Below are positions 33,498-44,642 of a stretch of 64,000 nucleotides of DNA, piece by piece. The notes under the pieces are model-generated. The model saw only the letters and a list, made by a program, of their open reading frames with translations, ran no database searches and was not told where the DNA came from. The stretch covers positions 217,504,997-217,568,996 of the forward strand of contig NC_081406.1 in assembly GCF_030272615.1 (NCBI RefSeq), in the 5' to 3' direction. The position numbers and the translations under genes are program-made. Origin of the DNA: Cryptomeria japonica. Its lineage: Eukaryota; Streptophyta; Pinopsida; Cupressales; Cupressaceae. Each line of letters begins with the position of its first letter. Positions within the stretch are counted from its first letter, which is position 1.

Positions 33498-34266
33498 GGA
33501 AGAAAGCCTGAGAGGGAAGTTTGAAGATATGCGGATGGTTGAAGGTGAGACCATTCAGTAGTATGGAATAAGAATCAAAATAGTTGTTGGAGAAATCAAG
33601 AGTGCAGGTGGTAAAATAGAAGATTCCACTATGGTAAGCAAAGTCCTGAGATCCTTAATGCCGATCTATGCAATAAGGGTTGTTGCTATTTAGGAGCTGA
33701 GATTGATAAACAAGACTAAGGTATCTTTGGACTCCATCATAGCCAAGGTGATAGCCTATGAGCTAAATAGTTTTGATGGCAGTGTTCAAAAGACTGAATC
33801 AGCTTTTAAAGCCTCTACTATACCATCCAAAAAAGGAAAAGAAGCTAGCACTAGTGGTGAACCTAGACAGAGCAGAGAAATGGATGATGAGGAGATTCTG
33901 ATGGCATTTGAAGCTCTCCTTGCCAGGAAGCTTCCTAAAGGAACTAGTAAATACAAAGGTAAGCTACCTTTGAAATGCTTTTCTTGTATCCGAATAGGAC
34001 ATATTGCTATAAACTTTCCTAATGGCGATAACAAGGACAAACCAGAAAGGTTAAGGAAATTCAAAGGAGGAAACCGAAGAAACTGTTTTGTGGCAGTTGA
34101 TGAAGGTGTCACAGATGAAGAATCAGAGGATGAAGAAAAAGAAGATATTGTGTTTGTTGCTGTCAAAGAAGATGTGTCAAACAAGAAGGCTCTTGTCTCT
34201 CGGTTTGATAATTCCAATGAGTGGATCATTGACAATGGCTATTCTCACCATATGACTGGTGACTAG
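33498..34266 (+). pseudogene. Element C gag, 3' part, and protease site
   Basis: Continues the gag frame past element D: EESLRGKFEDMRM, MVSKVLRSLMPIYAIR, then a Lys-rich linker and knuckle CFSCIRIGHIAINF. The last Cys of CCHC is replaced by Phe. The protease site reads WIIDNGYSHHMTGD, where copia elements (and B here) have DSGCSHH, so the Ser after the catalytic Asp is lost. In-frame stops are at 33559, 33691 and 34264, all TAG. Particle formation and processing by this copy are unlikely. Confidence 0.85.
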
Positions 34267-35482
34267 AGCAAGTTTCTATCCTTGGAGGAGTATGGTGGAG
34301 GTGTGGTTTGCTTTGGCAATGATTCACCATGCATGGTCAAAGGCAGAGGGTCCATCTCTCTGAATGGAAAGAGCAGTGCTGACAATGTGTACTGGGTTGA
34401 TGGTCTCAAACACAACCTTCTGAGTGTTGCCCAGCTGAATGACAATGGCCTCACTCTAGAATTCAAGAATGGAGTTTGCAGAATCAAAGGAAAAGATGGT
34501 GAATTGGTGGCCACCGTCATGCAAACCAAAGGTAACCTATTTCATCTGAATGCAAATATAAGTACATGTCTTATGGCTAAGTTTGATGATAGCTGGATAT
34601 GGCGTAGGAGACTCTGCCATGTAAACTTTGATAACATTGTGAAGGCTAGTAAGATCAAGGCAATTAGAGGGTTGTTGGTGCTAAGAAAACCAGATAATAC
34701 CTTGTGCAGAGAGTGTCAATTGGGGAAAATGTCTTCCTCAACCTTTAAAGGTAAATCTTTCACTACTGACAACTTGCCTGATCTTGTGCATACTGATTTG
34801 TGTGGTCCTATGAAAACCAGAAGTGTGTAGGGTGATAGGTACTTCATGATTCTCATTGATGACTGCCCAAGAATGATGTGGGTCACATTCTCGAAAGACA
34901 AGTCTGAAGCCTTTGTGAAGTTCAAAGCTTTCAGAGCATTAGTGGAAAAGGAAAGCGGTAAAAGGATCAAGTGTCTCAGAACTGATTAAGGAGGGGAATT
35001 AACTTCTGGTGAATTCAACAAGTATTGTGAAGAATTTGGCATCAAAAGGCAACTGTCTGCCCCCCGGACTCCATAGCAGAATGGCCTAGAAAAGAGGAAT
35101 AACCGGACTATGGTTGAAGTAGCTAGAACCATGTTGATTCAAGGAAAGGTAGCTCACACCTTTTGGAGAGAAGCGGTGAGCACTACAGTCTACACAATGA
35201 ACCAGGTACTCATCAAGAAAGGTAAGGATAAAACTCCTTATGATTACTGGACCGGTAAGACACCTGTGGTTAGCTACTTTAGAGTGTTTGGTAGCAAGAG
35301 GAGTGAACACTAGAGCAAATTTGATGCAAAATGTGATGAGGGAATATTCCTAGGATATTCCACCAAGAGTAAAGCTCTCAAGTGTTTCAACAATAGGACT
35401 CAGAGAATTATGGAAAGTATCAATGTGAGAGTTGATGAAATCTCTGAGAAACCAGAGGAAATCGGCAGTGAGCAAGCTATAA
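34267..35482 (+). pseudogene. Element C integrase
   Basis: The same frame as gag. The pre-integrase zinc domain has WRRRLCHV ... CRECQLGK. The catalytic sites are VHTDLCGP (first Asp), LRTD before a TAA at 34987 (second Asp present), and QNGLEKRN (the third acidic site is Glu, with the preceding residues altered). Stops are at 34828, 34987, 35074 and 35311. The distal part has FGSKRSEH and DEGIFLGYSTKSKALK. It would join element DNA to the host genome. The stops rule out a full product. Confidence 0.85.
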
Positions 35483-37267
35483 ATGAGCCGGTTGCAACCT
35501 TCTAGGAATCGGTTGTCAGTCAACCAAGTACCAGTAACAGTGTTTCCTGAACCGGTGAATGCTGATACTGATGAAGATGAGGATGAAGAGAAAAAGCAAG
35601 AAGAACCAGTCAAGAGTATTCCTTGGTATGTCAAGCTAAATCATGATCCTAAGCAGATCATAGGAGATAAGGATGCAAGAATCCTTACAGGAAAAAAGAT
35701 CAGAGAAAACTCATGTATGATCTCTGAATTTGAGCCTAAATCATTCAAAGAGGCTCATAAAGATGAAGACTGGATCAAGGCAATGGAAGAGGAACTTGAC
35801 CAGATAGAGAAAAATGGTACATGGTCCTTGGTACCCAGACCGGAGCATAAAAATGTCATTGGCACCAAATGGGTGTTCAGAAACAAGCTGAATGAGGATG
35901 GCACAGTGATTAGGAACAAAGCCAAATTGGTGTGCAAAGGATATGCTCAAGAAGAAGGAGAAGACTATGGAGAAACCTTTTCTCCTATAGCTAAATTGGA
36001 AGGAGTTTGTATGCTTCTTGCATATGCATCTTTTAAAGGATTCAAAGTATATCAAATGGATGTAAAATCAGCATTCCTAAATGGTGTACTTGAAGAGAAG
36101 GTGTATATTGAGCAACCAGATGGGTTTGCCCTATCCGAAGACAGTGACATGGTATGTAGGCTACATAAACCCTTATATGGTCTAAAGCAAGCACCTAGGG
36201 CATGGTATGAGCTCCTTCATTCCCATCTTGTGAAGATTGGATTTGAGAGAACAAGTGAAGATAGTAATATCTACTTGAAGTCTGAAGGAGATCATATCCT
36301 GATCTGTGAGGTATTTTTTGATGACATTATCTTTGGTGGAGATGACAAGATGAGTCATGAGTTTGCTAATGAGATGAAGGAAGGGTTTGAGATGTCACTC
36401 ATAGGGGAGATTAAGTTCTTCATTGGACTACAGATCCAACAGATGAAGGATGGAATCTTTATCACTCAGTCCAAGTATGTCAAAGAGGTGTTGAAGACCT
36501 TTGGCATGGAAGATAGCAAATCAGTTGGTACACTGATGGTGACCAGTTGTAAACTATCCAAAGAGGATGACTCAGCATTGGTTGATGAGAAGGAATACCG
36601 ATCAATGATTGGTAAATTGAATTATGTAGTGCATAGCAGACCGGATATTGCACATGCAGTTGGCATTACTACAACATTCCAAAAAAGTCCAAGAGAATTC
36701 CACTTGGTTGCAGTCAAGCAGATTCTTAGGTATCTGAAGGGAATTGTTGACTATGGATTGTGGTATCCATATAGCAAGGACTTCAACTTGAAAGTGTTCA
36801 CAGATGCTGATTGGGCTGGTAATGTAGATGACCAGAAGAGCACAACCGGTGGTGCATTCTTCCTTAGTGGTAGACTGGTGTCATGGATGAGTAAAAAGAA
36901 AAGTTGTATCTCTCAGTCTACAGCAGAAGCGGAGTATGTTGCAGCTTTCATGAACTGCACTCAAACAATTTGGATGAAGCATGTACTGAAAGGCTTCAAA
37001 ATCTTTATATCTGAACCAGTAAGTATATTCTGTGATAACAGAAGTGCTATCAATGTTTCAAAGAATCTAGTTTTACAATCTAGAACCAAGCACTTTGAGC
37101 TTAAGTATCATTTCTTGAGGGAAAAGGTTCAAAACAATGAGATTGCACTGGAGCATGTGTCTAGTAAGGAGCAGTTAGCAGACATATTCACCAAGCCTCT
37201 CCCAAAGACTACATTTACACACTTAAGAGGTGAATTAGGGGGACTACCCTTTCAAGAGGTGAACTAA
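35483..37267 (+). CDS. Element C reverse transcriptase and RNase H, open frame
   Basis: 594 codons without a stop, but in a different phase from integrase, so it is only the 3' part of a broken polyprotein and the first Met is not a true start. RT spans about residues 112-355: [49 protein letters not shown] and catalytic FFDDIIFGG (278-286; the usual Tyr-Val is Phe-Phe). RNase H spans about 437-580 with acidic residues at DADWAG (441), AEAEYVA (482), CDNRSA (518) and ADIFTKPLP (567). The frame ends 245 bases before the 3' LTR. No envelope-like ORF follows. It is the best preserved copia pol segment in the window. Confidence 0.9.
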   Translation: MSRLQPSRNRLSVNQVPVTVFPEPVNADTDEDEDEEKKQEEPVKSIPWYVKLNHDPKQIIGDKDARILTGKKIRENSCMISEFEPKSFKEAHKDEDWIKAMEEELDQIEKNGTWSLVPRPEHKNVIGTKWVFRNKLNEDGTVIRNKAKLVCKGYAQEEGEDYGETFSPIAKLEGVCMLLAYASFKGFKVYQMDVKSAFLNGVLEEKVYIEQPDGFALSEDSDMVCRLHKPLYGLKQAPRAWYELLHSHLVKIGFERTSEDSNIYLKSEGDHILICEVFFDDIIFGGDDKMSHEFANEMKEGFEMSLIGEIKFFIGLQIQQMKDGIFITQSKYVKEVLKTFGMEDSKSVGTLMVTSCKLSKEDDSALVDEKEYRSMIGKLNYVVHSRPDIAHAVGITTTFQKSPREFHLVAVKQILRYLKGIVDYGLWYPYSKDFNLKVFTDADWAGNVDDQKSTTGGAFFLSGRLVSWMSKKKSCISQSTAEAEYVAAFMNCTQTIWMKHVLKGFKIFISEPVSIFCDNRSAINVSKNLVLQSRTKHFELKYHFLREKVQNNEIALEHVSSKEQLADIFTKPLPKTTFTHLRGELGGLPFQEVN

Positions 37268-37346
37268 AGGTATATGCTCCACATCAGTCATGTATTACAT
37301 AGTCAAATCTTTCTTCAGGATTGATGTGTTGAAGGATGCTACTCCT

Positions 37347-37512
37347 CAAGGGGAGCAGCATAGTGAAAAAGGGAAGCTTGTGCCTCCACTTTGGCATTGT
37401 TCTCAAAGGGGGAGAAGATGTCAAGTGGAGAAGATATCTGTAGAAATTGGGGGAGAAAATGTGAAGCGGAGAGATATCTTTGTATATTGCCATCAATGCC
37501 AAAGGGGGAGAT
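37347..37512 (+). other. Element C purine-tract cluster
   Basis: CAAGGGGAGCAG (37347), AAAGGGGGAG (37405-37414), TTGGGGGAG (37447-37455) and AAAGGGGGAGAT (37501-37512), the last abutting the LTR. The 13-base arm ATTGCCATCAATG just before the last tract can pair with CATTGATGTCAAT/TAAAT inside the LTR start. Confidence 0.8.
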
Positions 37513-39048
37513 TGTGGGCATTATGTGAACCGGTATGTGGACATAATGACATTGTATGTTGTCATTGATGTAAATATGTTGAAGAGGTATGAACCGGCAT
37601 ATGTGAGAACCGATATAACATTGTGAACCAACATTTGTGCCAAAGTGAAGTGGTGTGCTTGTTCAAGAGGAACCGGCATATGGTTATGGGAACCGGCACA
37701 TGGAAGAGTTGTATGACTACCAGTTGGTAGTCTCAACTTCAGGGTTTCTAGTTGAAGTGCTTCAAGCCTGTATGGCTCAACTGGTGACATTGTGTGATGA
37801 GTTAGCATTGTAATGAAGAATAGATCATGTTGCCACATCAGCCTTATGCGCGTGAAGGATCTTACATAAAGGAGATTGTTCCTATCTACCTTAGGAATGT
37901 GCAAAGTCTATAAATGGTGATAACGTGTGATGGGTTATCAGCCGCCATGAAATCAGTGGAAAACAAACGATGGAGAATGTCTTGAGATTGGATCAAGACT
38001 GTTGCATTCAATACAGTATGATCAGTGGTTAGGATTGAACCATTTGAACTCCTTAACCTAACAGGTCTAGGGTTTAGGTTTTATGCTTCCGACCTGTCTG
38101 TTGTCCTATAAGGTCAATGTTGTGACTCTTTCAGAGGTTGTTGGCAAAAGTTGTGTGTGAGTGTCCAAGAGAAGGGATACATGATTCTTGCCAGACCAGA
38201 GGAGAGAAGTGATACCTGCAGAGTGTAAGTGCAGAAGGTGAAGAGGAGCTTAAGCAGATCTGCATTGGCATTGAGTGCTGTTACTAGATCATTGAAATAC
38301 CTATTGATCTCTAACCACCTCAATAGTTGGAAAATCCCCTAACAGGGTAGCCTTAACCGGCTTGCTGTAAATCCCTTAATAGGGTAACTCAAAGTTATTG
38401 AGATCTGGAAAGCTAGAGAGCTCTAGAAATCCTCTAGCTATTGAGTTCTTGAAATCCTATAACAAGGTTTAACTCTTAACTGGGTATTGTAGCCATCCCT
38501 TAACCGGGTAATCCCTAACAGGATCGGTTCCTAACAGAACCTATTGTATCTATCTTTAATAGGACAAGGCTCCTAACAGAGTGGACTTCCAAAGAGTTCA
38601 ACAACAAGTTTGTGGGTATTCATCACCATTGTGGTTTTTCCCAGTTGGGTTTCCACGTGAAAAATATGTGTGTCATGTGTGATGCTTTTATCTTGTGATG
38701 CTTTGTTATTACCTATTAAGCATATGATGGTTTTGTGTTTTATGCCTTTCAATAAAACATGTTGAACTACCTGTTGTGAAGATATGATGATAGATTACCT
38801 GTTCATATATAAGGGTGAAATGGTAGTGTAGTTCTGAGTTGAGTGGAAAGCTAAGTGAGTAACCAGTTTATGATTGTTTTAGTTGTTTTGGGTTTTACCG
38901 GTTGCACTCTGTTTCAAACCGGTGTCACTGTTTGCCAGTCATTTGGAGTAATTGTTGTTGAACCAGTTTAGGACTGTATTTTTTCTATATTGATTCAGCC
39001 CCCCTCTTAGTACCGATTTGGTACTATTTGCTCATCATTGAGTTATCA
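37513..39048 (+). repeat. Element C 3' LTR
   Basis: A 1536-bp LTR from TGTGGGCATTATG (5' LTR: TGTTGGC) to TGAGTTATCA. It contains about 70 bases near 37847-37920 (CGCGTGAAGGATCTTAC and on) that the 5' LTR lacks. Followed by TSD TGTAT. Confidence 0.95.
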
Positions 39049-39751
39049 TGTATCACATCAAGACATATTGGCAAATGATTTAAATGTAATATCTTTAGTG
39101 AGATGATCTCATGATAAGGTCTTAGGGTGTTGTATAAATAATTGTAAGATCTTATTTGAAGATCATATTATGAGTGTGTGCAAATATTGAAGATCATTAT
39201 AGAGCAAAAATAAGCAGATCCTTGTGTGAATCATGTAGATATTATCTGAAGGTTGAAGGAAAGGTTATGAAGGTGTTTTACACTCATAGTCAGAACTTAA
39301 ATCAGTACTAAATCCAACATTGTTGATTCTACATTCAAGCAGTACACTATTATTGGATTTAACCATCCAATTTTAGTCAGTGTGACTCCTATTTTGTGAT
39401 TGAGCAGTGAGCTCTAGATGGTTGGCCTTTCTGCATTTGCAGACCCCATTATTGTATTCACTTACTATCTGCAGTAGTATCATCTGATTGTGGGTAAGGT
39501 TTCCCACCGTGGTTTTTCCCCTTATAGGGTTTCCACATCAATATCTTTGTGTCATGAGTTGTGGATGTTGTTTCTCTTTATGTTTCATGCATTAAGTTAT
39601 ATGGATACTGCTATAGCTATTAATCTGTTTTACTGGCATTAAGTTTGTTTTACCGGCACTAAGTTTTAAGTTGAATTAATTTGTTTTGGGTTCTAATTTA
39701 TTGACAATTGATTCACTCCCCCCTCTTAGTTGTCCTTCCCGGTTCCTAACA
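39049..39751 (+). repeat. Element B 3' LTR, part 2
   Basis: Picks up the B LTR where part 1 stopped (TGTATCACATCAAGACATATT against TGTATCGCATCAAGACTTATT in the 5' LTR) and runs to GGTTCCTAACA. The C-run near the end is shorter (6-7 Cs) than in the 5' LTR. Confidence 0.9.
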
Positions 39752-42338
39752 CAGTCAAACCAACTGAATTCTGTTTCCAGTTCATACATTTTAGGTGCAT
39801 ACAAAATGATGAGAGAGGATGTGAAATTGGATCTATGCAGTTGGATGTTAGATGAGTTGTTAATAAACCTAGGGAAGATTAAGGGAGAAAAGAAGGGAAC
39901 CTTCCAGTATGGCAACTTGATAGTCTTCTTGATGTTATTTTTCATGAATTATACACCTGGTTCTGGTAAAAGGCAATGTGCATTTGACATCTTGATGGGG
40001 GAGACAATTGAAACAATCAATTGCTTCTTTAGGCACTTAGAGAGATGATAAGGTATGGGGATATTTCAAAGCATTCCAGAAATATATAAGGTCTAAGGTA
40101 AGGGTACCTAAGCATATTGTAGAAAAAATATTCAATCGACATATGCTTCATGGTGAAGAAGGATGAAACACTTATGGAAGCATTTAAGCCCCGAACGATT
40201 TGGATTGAGGAAATGGGGTATGAGGTGGATGCACATATTCTTGATGCCTATGCAAAAATGTTGATTGATGCACCTATTGATGAGGTAGAGAAGCCCTGTG
40301 GTACTGCACAATAGAAAACACATGAGGTTGAAACAAAGTTCAACTAGAAGAAGAGACAGAAGCAGAAAGGAAAAGAAAGAAAATTTGTTGAGAAGGTCTC
40401 ACTAGACATTAAGGCATTAATTGATGTTGTCTCGGAGAAAGGTAGGAAGAGGAAGAATCCAGAAGTACACATTGAGCCTATTACTGTTGAGTCTAAATCT
40501 GAGGATGACACACTGTTGGCATTCAAGAGGGTTGTTAGGAAGAAAATGGAGAGAAAAAAGGTTGAAGTTAAAAAGCAACCCGTTAGGAAGGTTACATTCA
40601 AAATATTGGCACAGAATCAAGCACCAAAAGAAACCACTCTAGCTGCATCCAGTACTGCAAAGAGGATAAAGAAGAATGACATTGATTCTAGTAAGGTTCT
40701 ACCTAGAACTTGTGCATAAATAGTAGATGAAATAACTAAGGATGGCATATTAAAGAATGTATAGCTTTACTATGATCATTTAGAAGAGGATGAACAAAGA
40801 GCGGTAGAGGAAGCAGTCTTATTATACTTGGATATTTATAAGAAAGTTGTAATAGAAATTGAAAATCAAATACTGGCTGAGTTGTATAATATATTAGATG
40901 CTAGAAGACTGTCAGCTATGCATGAAGATAAGCATATTAAAATTCAAGAGCTATTATTTGTTTGTGTTACTATTCCTCCAGATGAAATGGAAAAGACAGT
41001 TGAGGTGGTAGATAGAAAAGTCTTTAATAGAAAGCATAGAATAACTAGTCTGATGGTAGGAAGGGTAAATGAAATAATAAAAGAGACTCAAAAAGCATGG
41101 GTTAAATTATTTGGAGAGAATAGAGGATTCTTTACTTCACTGAAAACCAAGATAGACACTATTGACACCCTGGTTGAAGGAAAAGGAAACGAGATTATGG
41201 GTACTTCACCCTCAATTTTGAAAAATATTAAGATAGTGGAAATCAAGCACCCAGTTGATACAAATGTACAAACAAACATTGAGATACCGGTTAATAGAGA
41301 GAGGGAAAAATTAAATAATATATAGGATACTAATATTGAGGATAACAATCCTTTGGATACAAGTGTATAGGTTGAGATTGCAGTTCCTATAGAGGAACCG
41401 ACAGTTACACAAACTTCACCGAGTGGCAAAGCCAACAATGCAAGTGAGGATGTTATAAAGAAAAAAATTTCAGAGGAGATGAAAGGGAATCTAGTAGGAA
41501 ACTAGTAGTTGGTCCATCATTATTGTCAATTGACACCTCACAGGTCAAAAAGAAAAACATAACAGAGATGAGTCCTATTGAACTCATGATGATGGAAGCA
41601 CAAAAATAATGAAGGAGGGATCCACAGATAAAGGGGTTATTGATCAGTCAATCACTGTTTTACACAAACTAGTCCCGGAGTGCAAGATTGAAAATGAAGC
41701 GAGCCCATCCGACAAACTTAAGATAATTACTAAGCATATTTCAAAGGATTTTAAATCTTTACAACATATTTCAAACTGACAAGTACTGGAGAGGTTTACT
41801 TGGGCTAAGAGAGCTGCATTTGATTAGGTAATTGAATCTAAGAAGAAAATTGATGAGAAGCTGAAACTGATAGAAAATTCTTAGAAGCAACGTGCAAATA
41901 TTTATAGGGTATGTTGTAATACTTATATACTTACAACTAATGTGGATAAGAAGATAAAATAACTTCAGGAGAAAATTGCAAATATAGCTAATTCCTTTGA
42001 CAAATTTATTTCATTGACTACATCCATTGATGGTCAAATTTTGATTTTGGAAAACCAAATTTCTATTCTTGAGAAGGAAAGAGAAAATTATAAGAAGGGC
42101 TATAAGTCTAAGAGGCTTCATGAGTCCCCGGTTGGATTCACTCAGTGTACATATGGAAGAGTTTATGGATATGGTGGGAAAGCCCACACCGACACAGGTA
42201 AATGAGAAAGAGTCATTTGCAGATATATTAAGTGGACTTGTATCTATTTCCGACACTTTCAAAATAGGTTGGGATACCTATCTTGAGCTACTGGAGAAGG
42301 CTTATCCAAAAAATTTGAAATTTCTTAAGCTTCAGTAA
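39752..42338 (+). pseudogene. Element A ORF2, second part
   Basis: Continues ORF2 after element B: SNQLNSVSSSYILGAYKMMR, then DLCSWMLDELLINLGKIKGE and GTFQYGNLIVFLMLFFMNY, a helical, partly hydrophobic domain. A Lys/Glu-rich linker (40320-40720) follows. The piece 40828-41325 includes HRITSLMVGRVNEIIKETQK, which matches F's LMVGRVNEVTEETESGW. The last part (41800-42338) is a coiled coil with FMSPRLDSLSVHMEEFMD, matching F's SPRLDYLASLRKE. Many stops and frame changes. Two such proteins in independent elements argue for a real gene once under selection. Function unknown. Confidence 0.6.
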
Positions 42339-42414
42339 GATATTTTGGGATATTCATTGTATAGTTTTTTGACTCTTTGACATTCTTTTTAGAATTTTTG
42401 ATTGCATTGATGTC

Positions 42415-42599
42415 AAAGGGGGAGTGATACAGATGTGAAAAAGAATAGGAGTTTTATACATTAGGGGGAGTTATGGAGTTATGGAAATGTGGAGTATTTT
42501 GCAATATTCAGCTTAGGGGGAGTAGGTAGGATAAAACTGACAAATGAAACCTTGACCATTTTCCACATGAGTGTTGCCATCAATGCCAAAGGGGGAGAT
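42415..42599 (+). other. Element A purine-tract cluster
   Basis: AAAGGGGGAG (42415-42424), TTAGGGGGAG (42461-42470), TTAGGGGGAG (42513-42522) and AAAGGGGGAGAT (42588-42599) against the LTR. The arm GTTGCCATCAATG (42573-42585) is the exact reverse complement of CATTGATGGCAAC (42642-42654) inside the LTR. Confidence 0.8.
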
Positions 42600-42957
42600 T
42601 GTTGGCAATTGACACTCAATTGGTTAGTTTCACTATGTTGTCATTGATGGCAACATGGTATCTTATTTTGGCTTCATGTTTTGGTTTAGTTGTGTACCGG
42701 CAGGCACTTCACAGACACTACATCGGCACCAGCACCGGCACCGGCAGGACAGAAGGATTTCTTTGGTTACCGGCAATACAGGTTGACATGGTTTAGTAAA
42801 AGGTTATCGATATTGAAGGTCGACATCTCTTGGATCTGGCATCAACAATTGGTTTTAATATTTATGCATTTATGTTATCCGACTGACATGTAATTTGATA
42901 TTGTATATATCTTTGTAAGCCGACATAAGGCACGATATATTGTATAGTGTATATAGG
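42600..42957 (+). repeat. Element A 3' LTR, part 1
   Basis: Matches the first ~350 bases of the A 5' LTR and breaks at ATAGG (42953-42957), the target duplication of element E. The rest is at 51370-51947. Confidence 0.9.
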
Positions 42958-44627
42958 TGTGTAGGAAAAAAAGTGACACTAAGAAAACATGCCCTAATCT
43001 CACTTTCAACCACACACTTGTGGAATACGAAAGAGCCTAGAGGTATCACACAATTGGCTACTTCTTTTTGTGGAAGAGAGAGCCACGGGCTACCTATTAG
43101 GATTTCTATTCCTTTGTTGTAATTGAAAGATATAATAATGCAAGTTCAATCCCTAACCCCAAAGTGCAAGTATGAACTAATAACAAGATTACAGAATTGA
43201 ACTTAAATGATGGAAAGCTGTAAACACAAGGACAAGACAAGAATGTAAATGTGTACCCGGTGTTAAAATCTGAGTGAGAATGTTCGGGATGGGGGCACGG
43301 GCGCCACTGTCCTGATTCTACCCCTGAAACTGCTCCGAAAACTGCTGTTTTTGCACTCTGGAAAAGCTGTCAAAAATGCTGAAAATGTTGTCTGTCAGGA
43401 GGACCAGGGCACCCAGCGCCCCTGTCCCAGGGACCAAAGCACCCAGCGCCCCTGTCCTGGTAGGACCAGGGCGCCCCACGCCCCCGTCCTGGTCTTTTGC
43501 TCTACAATTTGGTGTGAAGTTCGGTCTCCGTCTGCTTCTTCCGGATCTGTAACTTGCGGCATCGTCCGAATTCCGAAACCTGCACTTATATCTGAAAAGG
43601 TGTGGTGGGCGGCTATATAGGGTTTTGCCTTAGTCAAACCCCCGCTTCAGTGATTTCCACCTCCACGAATAGCCAAGTTGTATTGTAAAATGTATTGTGT
43701 GTGAAGACCTAGTGTGTGTGCAAGGTCCTTAAATGCAAGAAAGCAAACTAGAGCAACTTAGAAAGTAAACCCTAATTTCTTGTAAATGATAATGTAAATG
43801 CTCTAAATCAAGATGCAAAGTGATCTAAAGCATGAATAAAGGATATATTGAAGCTTATGCAAAGACATGAAAACAACATGAAATCATACCCAACCCTTAA
43901 GGGAGGAGTACAAGCCAATCTTCAGTCGGTAATCTCCTATTGTTCTTCAATGTCTCCCAAGCCCTAAATGAATGAAATTGATGAATGCTTGATGGATGGA
44001 TGTTGAATGTTATTGAAGTCTTCAAAGATCTACTCTTTCGCTGCATATGAGGTTTCTGAAAACAAAAATCCCCATCCTTTCAAATGAAGAAAGAGAGCTC
44101 TTATATAGGAAACCCTAGGTCATAATTTTGTCTTTTGGCCGACCTAGAGATTGAATATCCCGCCAATTTCTTGGGGTTAAGCTTTATTTTATGATTGGAT
44201 CATGCTCCTAAAATTTCGGGAAAAATGTCAGGGACCATGTTGCACTCCAGGCGCCATGGTCCCGACAACTTTTCACCAAATTTTCAGGGCCGTTGGATAT
44301 GATGATTTTAGAGAGAATCCCGAAGTTACAGGTGATTTTGAGATGTTTTGACCCCGAAACCAAGCCCCCAAGTTCGAAATAGGACTTAATTAGGGTTTTT
44401 GATTAAATGATGTATAGGAGGAATAAAATGAAAAGGGCACACTTTAATGAAAGGGCCCAACTTTATGATATGGAAGATGATGAAATAGAACCTTAGACCT
44501 AATTAATTTGATTAATTAAGTGCTAAAGGGGAAATGCAATGCAAAATAAAAAATGCACCAAGGCGGGTGCTAAACTAGGTGTGAAATTGTACCACCCTAG
44601 CAAGTGTGTACAATTTATGATGCTACA
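42958..44627 (-). repeat. Element E 3' LTR (left copy)
   Basis: 1670 bp, TGTGTAGGAAAAAAAG to TATGATGCTACA. Has three GC-rich hairpin units at about 43400-43493, and GGCTATATAGGG near 43610 (minus-strand TATA box). Confidence 0.95.
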
Positions 44628-44642
44628 TTTAGCCCCCACTTT
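44628..44642 (-). other. Element E polypurine tract
   Basis: AAAGTGGGGGCTAAA on the minus strand next to the 3' LTR, identical to that of D. The next ~270 bases are also shared with D. Confidence 0.8.

Larger units (their letters stand above)
18938..39048 (+). mobile_element. Element C: Ty1/copia, Sirevirus-like
   Basis: 5' LTR 18938-20420 and 3' LTR 37513-39048, flanked by a perfect TSD TGTAT (18933-18937 and 39049-39053) inside the 3' LTR of B. It has an initiator-Met primer site, gag, protease, integrase, RT, RNase H, and a four-tract purine cluster ending AAAGGGGGAGAT. Element D is inserted in gag. Removing D leaves about 7.4 kb. The upstream half carries eight in-frame stops, while the RT/RNase H frame is fully open. 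Confidence 0.95.
12788..39751 (+). mobile_element. Element B: Ty1/copia, Sirevirus-like
   Basis: 5' LTR 12788-13940; 3' LTR 18501-18937 plus 39049-39751 (split by element C). Flanks AAGTC (12783-12787) and CAGTC (39752-39756) are a 4-of-5 target duplication inside ORF2 of A. The internal order is gag, protease, integrase, RT, RNase H, which is diagnostic for Ty1/copia. Multiple purine tracts sit before the 3' LTR. Many stops and frameshifts make it inactive, consistent with being an early layer of the stack. Confidence 0.9.
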
